From contig CM037880.1 of assembly GCA_021292165.1 (NCBI GenBank), positions 23,586,051 through 23,650,050 of the forward strand: 64,000 bases of DNA, in the 5' to 3' direction. Position numbers and translations under genes: made by a program. The stretch is from Shinisaurus crocodilurus. Taxonomy: Eukaryota; Chordata; Lepidosauria; Squamata; Shinisauridae. Positions 10,720 through 20,955 of this stretch are shown here, in pieces. The notes below the pieces were generated by a model that made no database searches, was not told the origin of the DNA, and saw nothing but the letters and a program-made list of their open reading frames with translations. How positions within the stretch are numbered: the stretch's first letter is position 1; each line of letters opens with the position of its first letter.

Positions 10720-11600
10720 TAAGAGTGTGGGAGTGATCCTTGGGATTAGGGGTGCTGAGCAGGCAGCTCCTTGGGTTGGATTAAGCCCGTGTGCTACAAG
10801 TTGCCTCTCTGTATTTTAATGCTTAGCACGCTAGTATAGAGAGGTGTGGTAATGAAACTAGATAACGAGTCTGCAAAGTAGGTAGTTTACTGGTAGATTT
10901 CCTTTATTCACAAAATTTAATGGGTTGAAACTTTAAAGTATCATTAGCACCAGGCTTCAGATACTAACCCCTGGACTTAATTTAATTTAATTTACAGCCT
11001 GAACAATTACATTTACATGGGAAAGCAAATCTCTCTCTACCACCACCACCCCGCCCCAACCACAACTCTTAAAATCTTCATCCCCTCTTATTTGCTGTGC
11101 CTCTACTGAGGTGAAAGTTCACTCATTAATCTATGTGATTACAAAGGAAGTCTGGCTATGCTAAGATTTGGATTTGTGAAATGCGATCACTGGAAATACC
11201 ATGTAAAGGACATAAGCCCCTCTGAATTAAGAGATGTTAAGGACATTCAAAATGCATAGGCTTAAGACTTCAAAGAATGTGATGTCCGTGTTACTTAGTA
11301 TGGAAATATGGACAGTAACATAGTGGAGAATACTTAGTACAGAACTAAGTATTAGTTCTGTACTAAGAACTTCTTCTGTAATTGATTTGAGGAATGCATT
11401 TTAAGCAGTGGTGAGTTTTTCCGTTTAAAATTATAGCTGGTATTTCTAACCTTATTGCTGATGATGGACATTTTGCTTTAAAGCGCATTAAGTTATTTGA
11501 TATTGGCAACGTCACTCTCTAATGTCATGCGTTTGACCCCGGGCTCACCAGGGCTTGAAACACATGAAACACCTGATGTCTCAGGGCATAGTCTGAGGGC
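10720..11600. other. No recognised feature
   Basis: A/T-rich. A local inverted repeat 'agtacagaactaagtattagttctgtact' sits near 11336-11365; it looks like a small chance palindrome. Confidence 0.5.
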
Positions 11601-11607
11601 ATATGAT

Positions 11608-11740
11608 GAAGGTACTTTACTGAAGCTAAACAGGTTCAGGCCTGGTCAGTATTTGGATGGGAGACTGCCTAGGAACTCTCGCTTTGAGTTCCATGATGGA
11701 ATAAAAGTGAGATATATGGATGCACTAAATAATGAATAGG
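11608..11740 (+). mobile_element. 5S rRNA-derived SINE with L2/Sauria-like tail
   Basis: Positions 11620-11676 match the internal promoter region of 5S rRNA (AAGCTAAACAGG ... GGCCTGGTCAGTATTTGG, then GATGGGAGAC and 'gcctaggaa'). The 3' part ('gagttccatgatgg', 'aaaagtgagatatatgg', 'actaaataatga') resembles the shared LINE/SINE tail of Sauria SINEs. A 5S-headed SINE of this kind has been reported in lizards. The copy is diverged. Confidence 0.65.
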
Positions 11741-11884
11741 CTTCACCCTTGAAACAGCATCACATTCAGGAATAGTGTACACCTCTGTGAGTCTGCCTAG
11801 CTGCTCCTTAACCACTTTGCTGGCGGAGGTGGGAGAAATATCCTCTGCAAGCTGAGAGGAGCAGAAGGTAATAACACTACAGGC

Positions 11885-12046
11885 CTGTGGCTCACGCTGG
11901 CTCAGCTTGTCTGACTGAGTGTGGAAAGCTAAGCAGGGTCAGGCCTGGTTATTACTTGGATGGGAGACCCCTCTAGTTTCCTGCATTGAGCGGGGGGTTG
12001 GACTCGATAGCCTTGTAGGACCCTTCCAACTCTATGATCTATGAAC
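11885..12046 (+). mobile_element. 5S rRNA-derived SINE with CR1-like tail
   Basis: The head has GGAAAGCTAAGCAGGGTCAG, GGCCTGGTTATTACTTGG and ATGGGAGACC, i.e. the 5S internal control region. It continues without a break into 'ctgcattgagcgggggg', 'ttggactcgatagcc' and 'ccttccaactctatgat', the CR1 3' end. A second copy with the same junction is at 19441-19565, so the fusion is a transposed family and not a chance neighbour. Confidence 0.75.
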
Positions 12047-12063
12047 ATAGGAAACTTTTCTTT

Positions 12064-12182
12064 GGGAGCACCACAGCTTAGTGGCAGAGCACATGCTTTG
12101 CATACAAAAGATCCCAGTTTCAATCCTCAGCATCTCCAAGTAGGGCTGGGAAAGGTCCCTGTCTGAAACCTTGGAGAGTCAC
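12064..12182 (+). mobile_element. tRNA-derived SINE, second family, partial
   Basis: Box A-like (CAGCTTAGTGGCAGAGC) and box B-like (GTTTCAATCC) regions and the 'cagcatctccaagtagggctggg' body are present; the tail is lost. Confidence 0.7.
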
Positions 12183-12189
12183 TGCAGAA

Positions 12190-13226
12190 CAGCCTTCAAG
12201 AAGTTTTGACTACAACTCCCATCAACCCCAGCCATTGCAATCAATGGGAGGGGGAAATGAAAAATTCACCCCCTTCACCTCATCTGTCCTGGCCACAGCA
12301 AAATGGAGGGCATGGGATGTGGCAGTTGCTCCACCAGCATATTCATCCCAGTAAGGTAGGATTGCTCTGGTAATCTAATTGCGGAAGTTGCAATGAGTAG
12401 GGTAAGGTTTCACCTGCTCTGAAAAGAGAGGAGACCATGCGCCTGCCAAACCTCCACTGGGAGGGAGTTCTAAAGAACAGCTCAGGAAAAAAGTCATCAT
12501 TGTGGGCATTAAATAGAAGCTAACTTGTCTTTCGAGCTGCAGGCCTTCCAGGCTATCATGAAGAAGGAATAAATGACAATGAAACACTTGAGGGTTGCTT
12601 CATATTTTACTTTTTCTTACATGTGCATAAGTATCTCTGTCAGAAAATATGAGCATTTTGTAACTTGGAACTTTTGTAACACTGAGTTGTGTGTACACAG
12701 ATCAAGAACCAGGCATATGGAAGCCAAAAATAAATTCATGTTGCAATGTACATATTACAAAGTACATTTTTTCCCCACCACAAAGGTTAATCTCTATGTG
12801 TGGGTTAAAGGCAATGCGGGGAGTTATCTTAAGTAAATGCATAGTAGTAAAGTGTTATGGATGGTTACTTTCTTTTTTTAGTTATGATTTAACTGTGTAC
12901 TGCATTGGGTGACATTCTGTTGAGATAATTACTTCATAATTAAAATAAATACAAACAAAGCAACAAAAAACCACACCCATTTTTTCAAGAGCTAGAGAAA
13001 GTTGAGTGCTTTCTAAAGAAGATGAAATAAAAGAGTAGCTATACAAAATGAAAGCTTGGCCCTAATATCTTCTCTCTCTCACACACACACATACACACAC
13101 ACTTTCTCAGGACCATTTGTCTCTCATAAAATTGGGTGGGGGAATATTCAGCTACTTTCAGGGGGTGAAATTCTAAGACCTTCAGGGAAGGTACCTTAAT
13201 ATAATTGCCCTTTTCTTTCTTTTTTC

Positions 13227-13258
<32 letters not shown>

Positions 13259-13470
13259 GTTTTGTCACTACTTCAAGCAGCAGTTTGGCTGCCTGCCATG
13301 GCCTGGTAGTGTTTCTGGAACAGAAAGGCCCATGGGAACAATGTTACATCATGGCATAGCATTGTTCCTAGGAACATGGCTATGCCCCTGGGGTGTTTAA
13401 CCATTGGCTGCAGTGTAGGTTGGCTTTATGGATCTTGTTTACTCTTTAAAGAGCCTCTTGGTGTATACTC
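12190..13470. other. Mostly unique, with MITE fragment and microsatellites
   Basis: Positions 12195-12255 keep part of a palindromic hAT MITE ('actacaactcccatcaaccccagcc'-like core). (CT/CA)n lies at 13070-13101 and (AT)n at 13232-13258. No genes seen. Confidence 0.55.
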
Positions 13471-13471
13471 G

Positions 13472-13585
13472 CAGGGGAAGGCAAACTGGTGACCTCCAGA
13501 TATTTTAACCACAACTCCCATCAAACCCACCCAGCATGGCCAGTGGTCAAAGATTATGGAAGTTGTAGTATGAAACATATGGAGT
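13472..13585 (+). mobile_element. hAT MITE, left part (split)
   Basis: Begins CAGGGGAAGGCAAACTGG and contains the palindromic core ('acaactcccatcaaaccc' / 'gaagttgtagt'). Its expected right end, GGTTGCCTACCCCTG, is found only at 14298-14312, so a segment of about 700 bp interrupts it. Confidence 0.65.
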
Positions 13586-14287
13586 GTACTGTCACGCCCC
13601 TCCTCTCATAGGACTCTCAAGCTTGCCCTCCTTTTTGGAGCTATGGGTGCACTTATGTAAGGGGGTTTCTCTCTCTAACCCTTACCCTTACACCTCTCAC
13701 ACTGACCTTGGGATTTCTATTCTCCCTACCTTATACTTCTCTGACCAAATATAAAGCACAGCTTCCCACATAAGGTGCTTCAATAAACAAAATAAAATTC
13801 ATTTAAAATACAACAGTTCCTTGAAATAAGTTTCATATGTAAGTTTCAGTCAATATTAATTGTGGAGAAAGCCAACCTAAGCCCCCAAACCGCCCAGGGA
13901 GCCTTTCGGCTGATGGGCGGTAAATAAATATATTAATTTTTTGAAAATCTTTTTTACTATCCTATTCTATTTCCAATCCACCCTCACCAACTATTCCCAA
14001 AATATTAATCCCTGTACTCACTAGCTAATCTCCTAACAAACCTAATCCAATCTCTCCACTCCCTCCCCAATCTCTCTCCAGTCAACTCCAAACTAAACGG
14101 CCAATCATCTCACATATGCAAATACATCATTATTCCTGCCCATCATTTCTCACTCACCCTAGATTTACCAAACATAAAATACAGAGATGCAACAGGAATA
14201 CATACTTATAACCATAGACTCAATACAAGAACACATTGTAATACTTACCATATATACACTTCAATTTACCCCCAATAACATAATATC
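13586..14287 (+). other. TG...CA insert splitting a hAT MITE (candidate solo LTR)
   Basis: The segment starts TGTACTGTCACGCCCC and ends AATATCACA. It lies between the left part and the right end of a hAT MITE, as expected of a solo LTR. It includes an L2-type 3' motif at 13884-13928 (ACCGCCCAGGGAGCC...GATGGGCGG) and a C/A-rich, G-poor right half. Flanking bases do not give a clean duplication, so the LTR reading is tentative. Confidence 0.35.
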
Positions 14288-14312
14288 ACAGGTAGCAGGT
14301 TGCCTACCCCTG
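14288..14312 (+). mobile_element. hAT MITE, right end (split)
   Basis: Carries GGTTGCCTACCCCTG, the inverse of a hAT CAGGGG terminus. Only eight bases (GTGTAGAG) separate it from the next hAT element, so the later insertion landed right beside this end. Confidence 0.6.
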
Positions 14313-14320
14313 GTGTAGAG

Positions 14321-14659
14321 CAGGGGTAGGCAACATGGTCCCCGTGGGCACCAATGTGCCCTGGACACCTTTCTTGGTGCCTGTCAACTTGCCTTAATGG
14401 GGGGGGGGGGATTAACACATTTTCTTACCAGCAGCTGTGATTGCTGTGAATTAGATTTCTATTGGTGCTGAAAACTGTGGATTCACTGGAATTGTTTAGT
14501 GCGATAGGGCTCCAGCCCCACTCTTACCTTGCACTCAGTATTTGGACAGGTTCCTTGTCCTTTGCCATGCCTCCCATGGCAGCCATTTTGTGCTGGTGCC
14601 CAGGGCAGTTTTTCAAATTGCCAAATGTGTCCACAGCTGAAAAAGGTTGCCTACCCTTG
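14321..14659 (+). mobile_element. Non-autonomous hAT element
   Basis: Left end CAGGGGTAGGCAACATGG and right end GGTTGCCTACCCTTG are inverted repeats. The 8-bp flanks GTGTAGAG (14313-14320) and GTATAGAA (14660-14667) match at 6 of 8 positions, differing by transitions only. A poly-G tract sits at 14399-14410. No transposase. Confidence 0.75.
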
Positions 14660-14667
14660 GTATAGAA

Positions 14668-15560
14668 TATCTGCTGCAGGACATAAGCACCTGTGCAAAA
14701 TAACGATTGTTCCAAAATTATGTTATCATTTATTGCCCCTGCCTTCCCAATTCAATTGTGGGGACCTATGATATCAAGTTTTCTTTTGTGCAATGAACTG
14801 CAAGACTTTTGCTGCCCATATTCTCAGATTATAGGAGATGAGAAACATCAATCCAGCTAAATTTCACATTGACTTCAGAGCTCAGATACGGTCTTTCCCA
14901 TCTTTTTTGCCACATACCTTCCCACCCACATCCGAACACATCCAAGCAACAACCTTTAATCCCTTCCCTGTGGCTACCCCTGTTCCTTCTTCAATTACAC
15001 CTCCCACAATGTAAGCAAATTTTGTTTTTGCAACTTGGCATTAGGAGAAACAAAACTAGCTTTTATCCCCTCTTTCCACTGCGATAAATTAATCTGCCAA
15101 GAGGCATGCCCCTCCCTAATAACTGGAAACTTTAAAGGACCTCCCACTTCGAGGTGTCCTGAATTTGAACGGGGCAAATTTGGAAAGAAAAGGAATCTGA
15201 ACATTTCCTCTTCAAAACAAAGTATCTCTTTGCATATTTTAAATGCATTACAATCAACCTCCCCTAGACAAAACACTGAATGCCGTTTTCGAGTAGAACT
15301 TCTAAAGAGCAGATTCGGCTACAAAAGAAGCTTATTAAAGAGTAATGAAGACTGTCAAAAATTGTACACTTAAAAGCTAGTAAATAACAAAGTGAGGCTT
15401 TTAGTTGTTCTGGCTGGACAACGTGAGGTCAGAAAGAAACAACACATTCAGCAGCCCTGGGCTTTTGATTGCTGTGCGTCTTTAACAAGGGTTATTTAGG
15501 TCTCCTGTACACACTTCAAACTGCATTGGTTTATGTGACTCTCCACGGGTGTCATCCACT
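14668..15560. other. Repeat-poor stretch
   Basis: A 112-aa ORF (15035-15373 plus) has no recognisable motif and no splice context I trust. Confidence 0.5.
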
Positions 15561-15565
15561 ATTTT

Positions 15566-15780
15566 CAGGGGAGGTTGGTTGGTGACTCCTATGTCACTGG
15601 GGCTGCTTATCTACTGCACCTTTTATTCTGAGCTTTATAGGAGCTACCCATGGTGCTCCATGGTGGTGAACCTATTTTAGGGGATGGAGTACGGCACCAT
15701 GGATCGCTCCTATACCGCTCAGAATAAAAGCTGCAATGGACGAGGAGCCCCACTGACATAGGCATCACCAGCCTCCCCTG
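15566..15780 (+). mobile_element. Palindromic hAT MITE (same family as 9718-9930)
   Basis: Ends CAGGGGAGGTTGG / CCAGCCTCCCCTG with the same 'ccatggtgctccatggtgg' centre. The 8-bp flanks no longer match, so it is older or was rearranged compared with the 9.7-kb copy. Confidence 0.8.
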
Positions 15781-15875
15781 AGTCTATCTTTGTACATGTG
15801 GCAGGGCAGCCACAACAGAAATGCTTCAGTGGCAACAAGGCACCCGTTATGTCCTTTGGAAATTCTAAGGTGTTG

Positions 15876-16000
15876 AAATGCCCATTTAAGGCTTAGCTAC
15901 TGGGAGTAAGAGCTGGTCTTTTTGGTTTGTTTGTTTTGACCCATCCCTTTTGCCTGCTTCAGCTCCGTCCACCAATGGAATGGACTGGAGCTGAGGAGGG
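15876..16000 (+). mobile_element. hAT element fragment
   Basis: It shares 'taagg(c/a)ttagctactggg', 'gtaagagct' and 'cccttttgcctg' with the interior of the hAT element at 26606-26947; both ends are missing. Confidence 0.5.
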
Positions 16001-16017
16001 GGGGAGGGTAAGAAGAT

Positions 16018-16168
16018 AAGAACATGAGAAGGGCCATTCTGAGTCAGACAAAGGCCTGTCTCGTCCGGCATTTATTCCCACAGTAGCCCGCCAGATGCCT
16101 CTGGGAAGCCAACGGACATGAGTGCAATGCCACTCCCCCACTCATGTTGCCCAGCAACTGGTATACAC
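16018..16168 (-). mobile_element. CR1-type LINE 3' end
   Basis: Minus-strand 3' tail of the same family as 10121-10322 ('agaacatgagaagggcc', 'cagactgcctctggg'-like, 'ccagcaactggtataca'). Confidence 0.7.
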
Positions 16169-16457
16169 CCTGAAATTCTCTCCACCCGGCACACTGTGGT
16201 CCTGCTAAAGTGGGCCCCAAGCTTACATTGATTGATTAATTAATTTACAAACCAACTTTGCTGCCCGCGCAATTAAAGTAAGATCTAGTCTGGCCCTTAG
16301 CAAAGGCTGCATCAGAGAATCCAGGTTACTCAGGAGGAGGCCAATATGCTGGTAGAAATGGAGAGACACAATGCTGCCTCCCCCATCTTGAACACACATA
16401 GTGGCACACAATTGCGACACACAGTGGAGGCCTCCGTGACACACTGGCGCAGCTGCC

Positions 16458-16592
16458 CTCGACCAGTTGCCTTCCAGATGTGTGGGGCTGCAACTCACAT
16501 CAGTGGCAGTGGGACCGCCATATTGACCATGCTGGCTGGGAATGATGGGAGCTGCGATCCAACCCATCTGCAAGCCACTGGGTTGAGGAAGG
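16458..16592. mobile_element. Palindromic hAT MITE, diverged
   Basis: Has the 'cttccagatg', 'gcaactcacatcag' and 'catgctggctggg'/'atgatgggagctg' pattern of the palindromic MITEs at 29642, 31050 and 58633. Confidence 0.6.
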
Positions 16593-16599
16593 CTATGCT

Positions 16600-16980
16600 A
16601 GTTTAACCCAGACACACAGTTGTCAGAACCTTGTGGGGTTCTTCTCGGCTGTTCTGCCAGGGGAGGGAGAATTGCTGAGATTACAGGGGAGGGAGAATGG
16701 CTCCTTCTTCTAGCCAGCTTCAGCAAGAGCAGGGATGCCTTTGCTCCATCTTCCATCCTCGCATCATTCATCCTCTTCTCCGAGCATTCAAAAAAGTCAT
16801 CAGGCTCAGAGTGGAGGGGCCGACAACAAGGAGACACATTTGCCCCCACTTAAGCAGCTCAGAAGCCAGTACAAGGCCCTTTCTGGTGAGGCAGCCAAGA
16901 ACTAGTACAGTAGCTGACTGCAAGTGGCATTGTGGCCGGTGAGAGTTTGGCCTCTGAGCAGCTTGGCTGAAAAGGGTCTC
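16600..16980. other. No recognised feature
   Basis: GC-moderate unique sequence with overlapping short ORFs in several frames; none has a motif. Confidence 0.45.
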
Positions 16981-16983
16981 TCT

Positions 16984-17422
16984 AGCCCTGGATTAACCAT
17001 TAAGCAACATAAGCACGTGCTTAGGGCACCAAGGGAAGGGGAGCACCAGAGTACCAGAGTGTACCACAAATCTTTGCGTTTGCATTTCCCCCCTTATAAC
17101 AGTTTTATTTTTTTTTAAATGCATAAAACAGTGGTGAACATTTGTATTTCTTTCTGTTGCCTTAGTTATAAGTAAGTAATTGGCTTATATTGCTTGCTGC
17201 TATTTAGTGTTAAATAAATATAATAAAAAACAGTTTATATTTAATATAGTTGTGTGTTCTGGCGTGGGGGATGGCCTTGAAGAAAACTGAGCTTTTGATG
17301 TCTTATTTCACCTTCAGCACTTATTGAGTCTTCATGTCTTGCCAGCTAAGTAATGGAAGGGCCAAGGGGGCACCATTATTGGGCTGTGCTTAGGGCATCA
17401 GCTGTCCTTAATCCGGCCCTGG
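16984..17422. mobile_element. hAT-like element with GGATTAA ends
   Basis: The left part 'ccctggattaacc...gtgcttagggcacc' and the right part 'gtgcttagggcatc...ttaatccggccctg' are arranged as inverted ends. A long A/T-rich centre includes 'gttaaataaatataataaa'. No transposase. Confidence 0.55.
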
Positions 17423-17507
17423 GTCTTTCTCTTGCCCAACATGCACGCACCAGCCTTTGGAAGCAGGCCATCCCTCTTCTAGCATATGCGTGTTTCTTCC
17501 CCTCCGT

Positions 17508-17697
17508 AGGAACCTAGGAAGCTGCCTTATACTGAGTCAGACCAGTGCTCCATCTAGCCCATAATTGTTGACACTGACCAGCAGCACCTCTCCAGGGTTT
17601 CAGGCAGGTTTCCTTCCTAGCCCTACCTGGAGATGCGGGGGATTGAACCTGGGACCTTCTGCATGCAAAGCTCTACCACTGCACCACAGCCCCTCCT
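17508..17697 (-). mobile_element. tRNA-derived SINE, second family, full length
   Basis: The reverse complement shows the tRNA-like head with box B (GGTTCAATCCC), the 'catctccaggtagggctagg' body and the 'ctgagtataaggcagcttcct' tail. It abuts a plus-strand CR1 copy. Confidence 0.8.
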
Positions 17698-17751
17698 TTC
17701 CACCACCCCCTCCTGCATCAGAAGGTGCAGGAATGATATACAAAACGTAGT

Positions 17752-18148
17752 GTGGATCGAGAGATGTTTTTGTCTCCCTCTCATAATACTAGAAGAACCT
17801 GGTGTCATGCGACGAAACTGAATTAGTGGGCAATTCAGGACTGACCAAAGGCAGTACTTCTTCTCACAGGACATAGTAAAATGATGGAACTCATGACCAC
17901 AAGATGTGGCCATGGCCACCGATGTGGATGGCTTTAAAAAGGGTGAACAAGTCCATAGGCAGTAGGCCTATATGAATATATAAGTTGATGGGGAACCACA
18001 GCAGGGGAGAGCTGTTGCCCTCGTGTCCTGCTTGTGGGCTTCCCAGAGAGGAATCTGGCCAGACGCTGTTGGAAACAGGATGCTGCTAGAAAGGCGTCTG
18101 GTCTGATCCAGCAGAGTTCTTTTTATATTCTTCGGTTCTTACCTAGCA
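17752..18148 (+). mobile_element. CR1-type LINE, decayed ORF2 end plus 3' UTR
   Basis: Plus-strand frames retain pieces of an RT C-terminus ('FRTDQRQYFFSQ', 'VDGFKKGEQ') broken by stops. Next comes the 3' UTR 'agctgttgccctcgtg', 'cttgtgggcttcccagag' and 'tggtctgatccagcagag', ending in a T/C-rich terminus. This copy sets the sense orientation of the family. Confidence 0.75.
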
Positions 18149-18149
18149 G

Positions 18150-19155
18150 AACATTCACACCAGTTATCCTTGTCACGCCTGTCATTTCCAATTTCTCCGC
18201 TTCGTATGGTTCATTTGCACATCATCACTTCCAATGCCAATCTTCTCTTCTGAAGCGAACAGGGCAGACTGAAGAGCTAACATGAACTACTGCCCCTCCA
18301 GATACTTTCCCGGGCAATAGAATGAATCCTTGCATTTGTTACAGGCCCGCTTATTTTTTCAAGAATAGTTTCAGTTTGATTCGTCAATAGGCTAGATCCG
18401 GTGTCATGGTAAACATTTCGCCCATCTTATTTTCCTCTGCTTTAATAGCCACGCACGCATAATTGTACATAGTGCCTTGAGCAAAACTTAATTCACTTGG
18501 GCTGATTTACATCTGTGTGCACGGATGGGGATGGCTGTTTTGAAATGTAATGGTGCAACAAGCTCATGCAGCCGTAAATAACTGATTGGGTTGGGTTAAG
18601 ATCAAACTTGCATCGTGTAGGAATTAGGCTTATTTTAATGGATTCAGTTGATTTAATTTTTATTTTTTCATTCTGCAACATCCTGCCTTTTTTCTACTCG
18701 CTAAGCAGGCAAGGCATCTGCAGTTATCAGATGCTGTTGCCTGTTTCATCTTAAATATCGTTTGACAGCCTTAGGGCTGACAACAGAATGTTCATAAACT
18801 TATTATGACGTGAGTGGAGCCTTGGAATCCTGTGCTCATTCATGTAAGCATGCCTCTCTTTTTCTGAATATGGTAAATGGTCCTCTGTACTTCGTAAAGG
18901 CTTCTTTTCGGATCCAGGCTTGAGCAAATCTTTCTGGAAAGTTTGATTACTTGGTTCCTGCAGTTTCTGCTCGCAAGTGACACAGTAAGTATCAATTCAT
19001 TATTATTTTTTTATTTTATTTTTTTAACATTTGGTTTGCTTACTAGGAAGAATGTTTGTTTCTGTAAGGTTTCCCCAATAGGAATACAATGATCTGAATG
19101 TCCTTCAACACTGGACTCACCATCTAGTCACTAGCAATTGCTACTGAGATTGTTG
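18150..19155. other. Repeat-poor, A/T-rich stretch
   Basis: No repeat family is recognised between about 18290 and 19010. It is one of the better candidates here for unique, possibly conserved non-coding sequence, but I have no alignment to show that. Confidence 0.4.
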
Positions 19156-19157
19156 TT

Positions 19158-19196
19158 TATAGATCATAGAATTGGAAGGGGCCTACAAGGCTATCA
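19158..19196 (-). mobile_element. CR1 3' terminal fragment
   Basis: Contains 'atcatagaattggaagg' and 'cctacaaggctatc', the last 40 bp of a CR1 copy on the minus strand. Confidence 0.7.
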
Positions 19197-19283
19197 CTTG
19201 CCTGGGAGTACATCCCATTGAATTTGGTGAGGCTTATTTCTGAGTAGACAGAAATGTTTCTATTATTTGTTTATACACCAGAT

Positions 19284-19440
19284 CAGGGGTGCACAACCTG
19301 CAGCCCTTGGGCCCTACCTAAGCAGCCCCCAAAGCTGGCAGGACTCCACCCACTTTCCCCCATTCGGCTACAGGGAAAGAATGGGTGTTCCCTGGCTTCT
19401 GAGATCACTGTTTTCCTACTACCAGTAGCAGTGGAAGACT
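19284..19440 (+). mobile_element. hAT element, left end
   Basis: Begins CAGGGGTGCACAACCTG, like 26606. The right half is missing; a 5S-derived SINE follows. Confidence 0.55.
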
Positions 19441-19565
19441 GTGGCTTATGCTGGCTCAGCTTGTCTGAGTGTGGGAAGCTAAGCAGGGTCAGGCCTGGTT
19501 ATTACTTGGATGGGAGACCCCTCCTCTAGTTTCCTGCATTTAGCAGGGGGCTGGACTCGATAGGA
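19441..19565 (+). mobile_element. 5S rRNA-derived SINE with CR1-like tail
   Basis: Second copy of the 11885-12046 type. It has GGGAAGCTAAGCAGGGTCAG, ATGGGAGACC, then 'ttcctgcatttagcaggggg' and 'ctggactcgatag'. The tail stops before the CR1 terminal motif, so it is 3'-truncated. Confidence 0.75.
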
Positions 19566-20290
19566 TTGCAGCCTTAGTCATTTTTAATATTAGCTGAATT
19601 GGGTCCTTTGCCTTTAATCTGGCTGTGAAAAACAACATAGTTCCATGTCAGGGAATGAACTGGGTATTTCTTTGACCCTTTAGCACACATCATCACTCCC
19701 CATACCACTCACTATATCTCCTTGCATTGTTCCTTCCTGCTAGTCGAGCTTGCCTAAAATGATTTTCTAACTGGGTTGAGTGAATTGTCTTTGTTTTGCA
19801 CAAAAGGCTCTGGGCAGTTGCTTTTGGCTGGTAGCAAAGGGGCAACAAACATACAAACAAACATAATGGGATGGCTGTTGACAGCAGTTTTGTATGTGTT
19901 CACGTTATCAGGCCAAACACATGCAAATGATACGAATAAATAGCATGCAAATGTCCCCAAGCAGGGCAAATTTCAACTTTTATCAGATTATCCCCAAGCT
20001 AGCTTTCAACTAAATTTAATGGCACTAAATCCTTTTTGCGTGATTGCCACAGGAGAATCCATTGAGAATGGATTCTGGTGTGTGTCATTGTGTGTGTTTC
20101 TAATCAGTTTGCCTCTTTGGTGCCTATGTATGAAGTAAGAATGTCTCATACCAACGCAATCATAACGTGCTAGTCATCCTTATTGTTTAGCAATGGAACC
20201 ATTCCAGCATTACGTCCTTGAACACGCTTACTGAATCATGGTTCCTTCAGCATCGATGGGCAAAGGCTTGGATCCAGGATCTGCTTCCCA
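19566..20290. other. No recognised feature
   Basis: Unique-looking A/T-rich sequence; short chance ORFs only. Confidence 0.5.
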
Positions 20291-20291
20291 T

Positions 20292-20352
20292 GAAAGACAG
20301 GTTGCTCACCTGTAACTGTAGTTCTTCGAGTGGTCATCTGTGCATTCACATA
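20292..20352 (+). repeat. DIRS-associated inverted repeat, arm 1
   Basis: Contains GACAGGTTGCTCACCTGTAA and 'gttcttcgagtggtcatctg'. It is the inverse of 20897-20955. Confidence 0.85.
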
Positions 20353-20380
20353 TGTGGCGTTCACTGGTGCATTCACTGGT

Positions 20381-20621
20381 GCAGCCAGTGTGGCGTAGTG
20401 GTTAGAGTGTTGGACTGGGACTCAGGAGATCTGGGTTCTAGTCCCCGCTCGGCCATGAAACTCACTGGGTAACTTTGGGCCAGTCACTGACTCTCAGCCT
20501 AACCTACCTCACAGGGAGGGTTGTTGTGAGGATAAAATGGAGAGGAGGAGGAAGAGGATTATGTAAGCCGCCTTGGGTTCCTTTCAGGAAAAAAGCCGGG
20601 GTATAAATATAATAAATAAAT
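20381..20621 (+). mobile_element. Sauria-type SINE inside the DIRS remnant
   Basis: Full-length head-to-tail copy, with 'cagccagtgtggcgtagtgg' at the start and 'ggggtataaatataataaat' at the end. It lies between the two DIRS arms and so postdates that element. A short duplication 'cattcactggtg' sits directly before it. Confidence 0.85.
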
Positions 20622-20896
20622 GGGCTCTGTGCCTGCGCAATTCAGGAAGCTTCTATAGCTGAATTTTGGGCTGGAACCCATCCCCCACCATCCTGGTGCA
20701 CATACTCCAACAGGTTCCAGCCTATTCCCTCAGTTCCCCTGAGACTGCCGATTGTGACCTTGGAACCGAGAGATTGGGGAGAGAATTCTGGGCATCGATA
20801 CCGAAAAAGGAAAATAAACTCTATACCAAAGGAGACTGCATTTGCACTCATCATCGAACTCGACAGTGACACCGATGCGGGGATAGTGGGTGGGTT

Positions 20897-20955
20897 GTGT
20901 GAATGTACAGATGACCACTGGAAGAACTACAGTTACAGGTAAGCAACCTGTCTTT
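20897..20955 (-). repeat. DIRS-associated inverted repeat, arm 2
   Basis: Inverse of 20292-20352 over about 57 bp with a few mismatches. It overlaps the end of the recombinase reading frame. Confidence 0.85.

Noticed and set aside
11620..11980. Apparent 5S rRNA gene fragments
   Set aside because: Only the internal promoter region is conserved and it continues into LINE tails, so these are SINEs and not rRNA genes.
13670..13700. Interstitial telomere repeat ('taacccttacccttac')
   Set aside because: Only two or three imperfect units in a C/T-rich patch.
20754..20942. Gene-like ORF between the inverted arms
   Set aside because: It lies in the non-coding 3' region of the DIRS remnant and ends in the inverted repeat.
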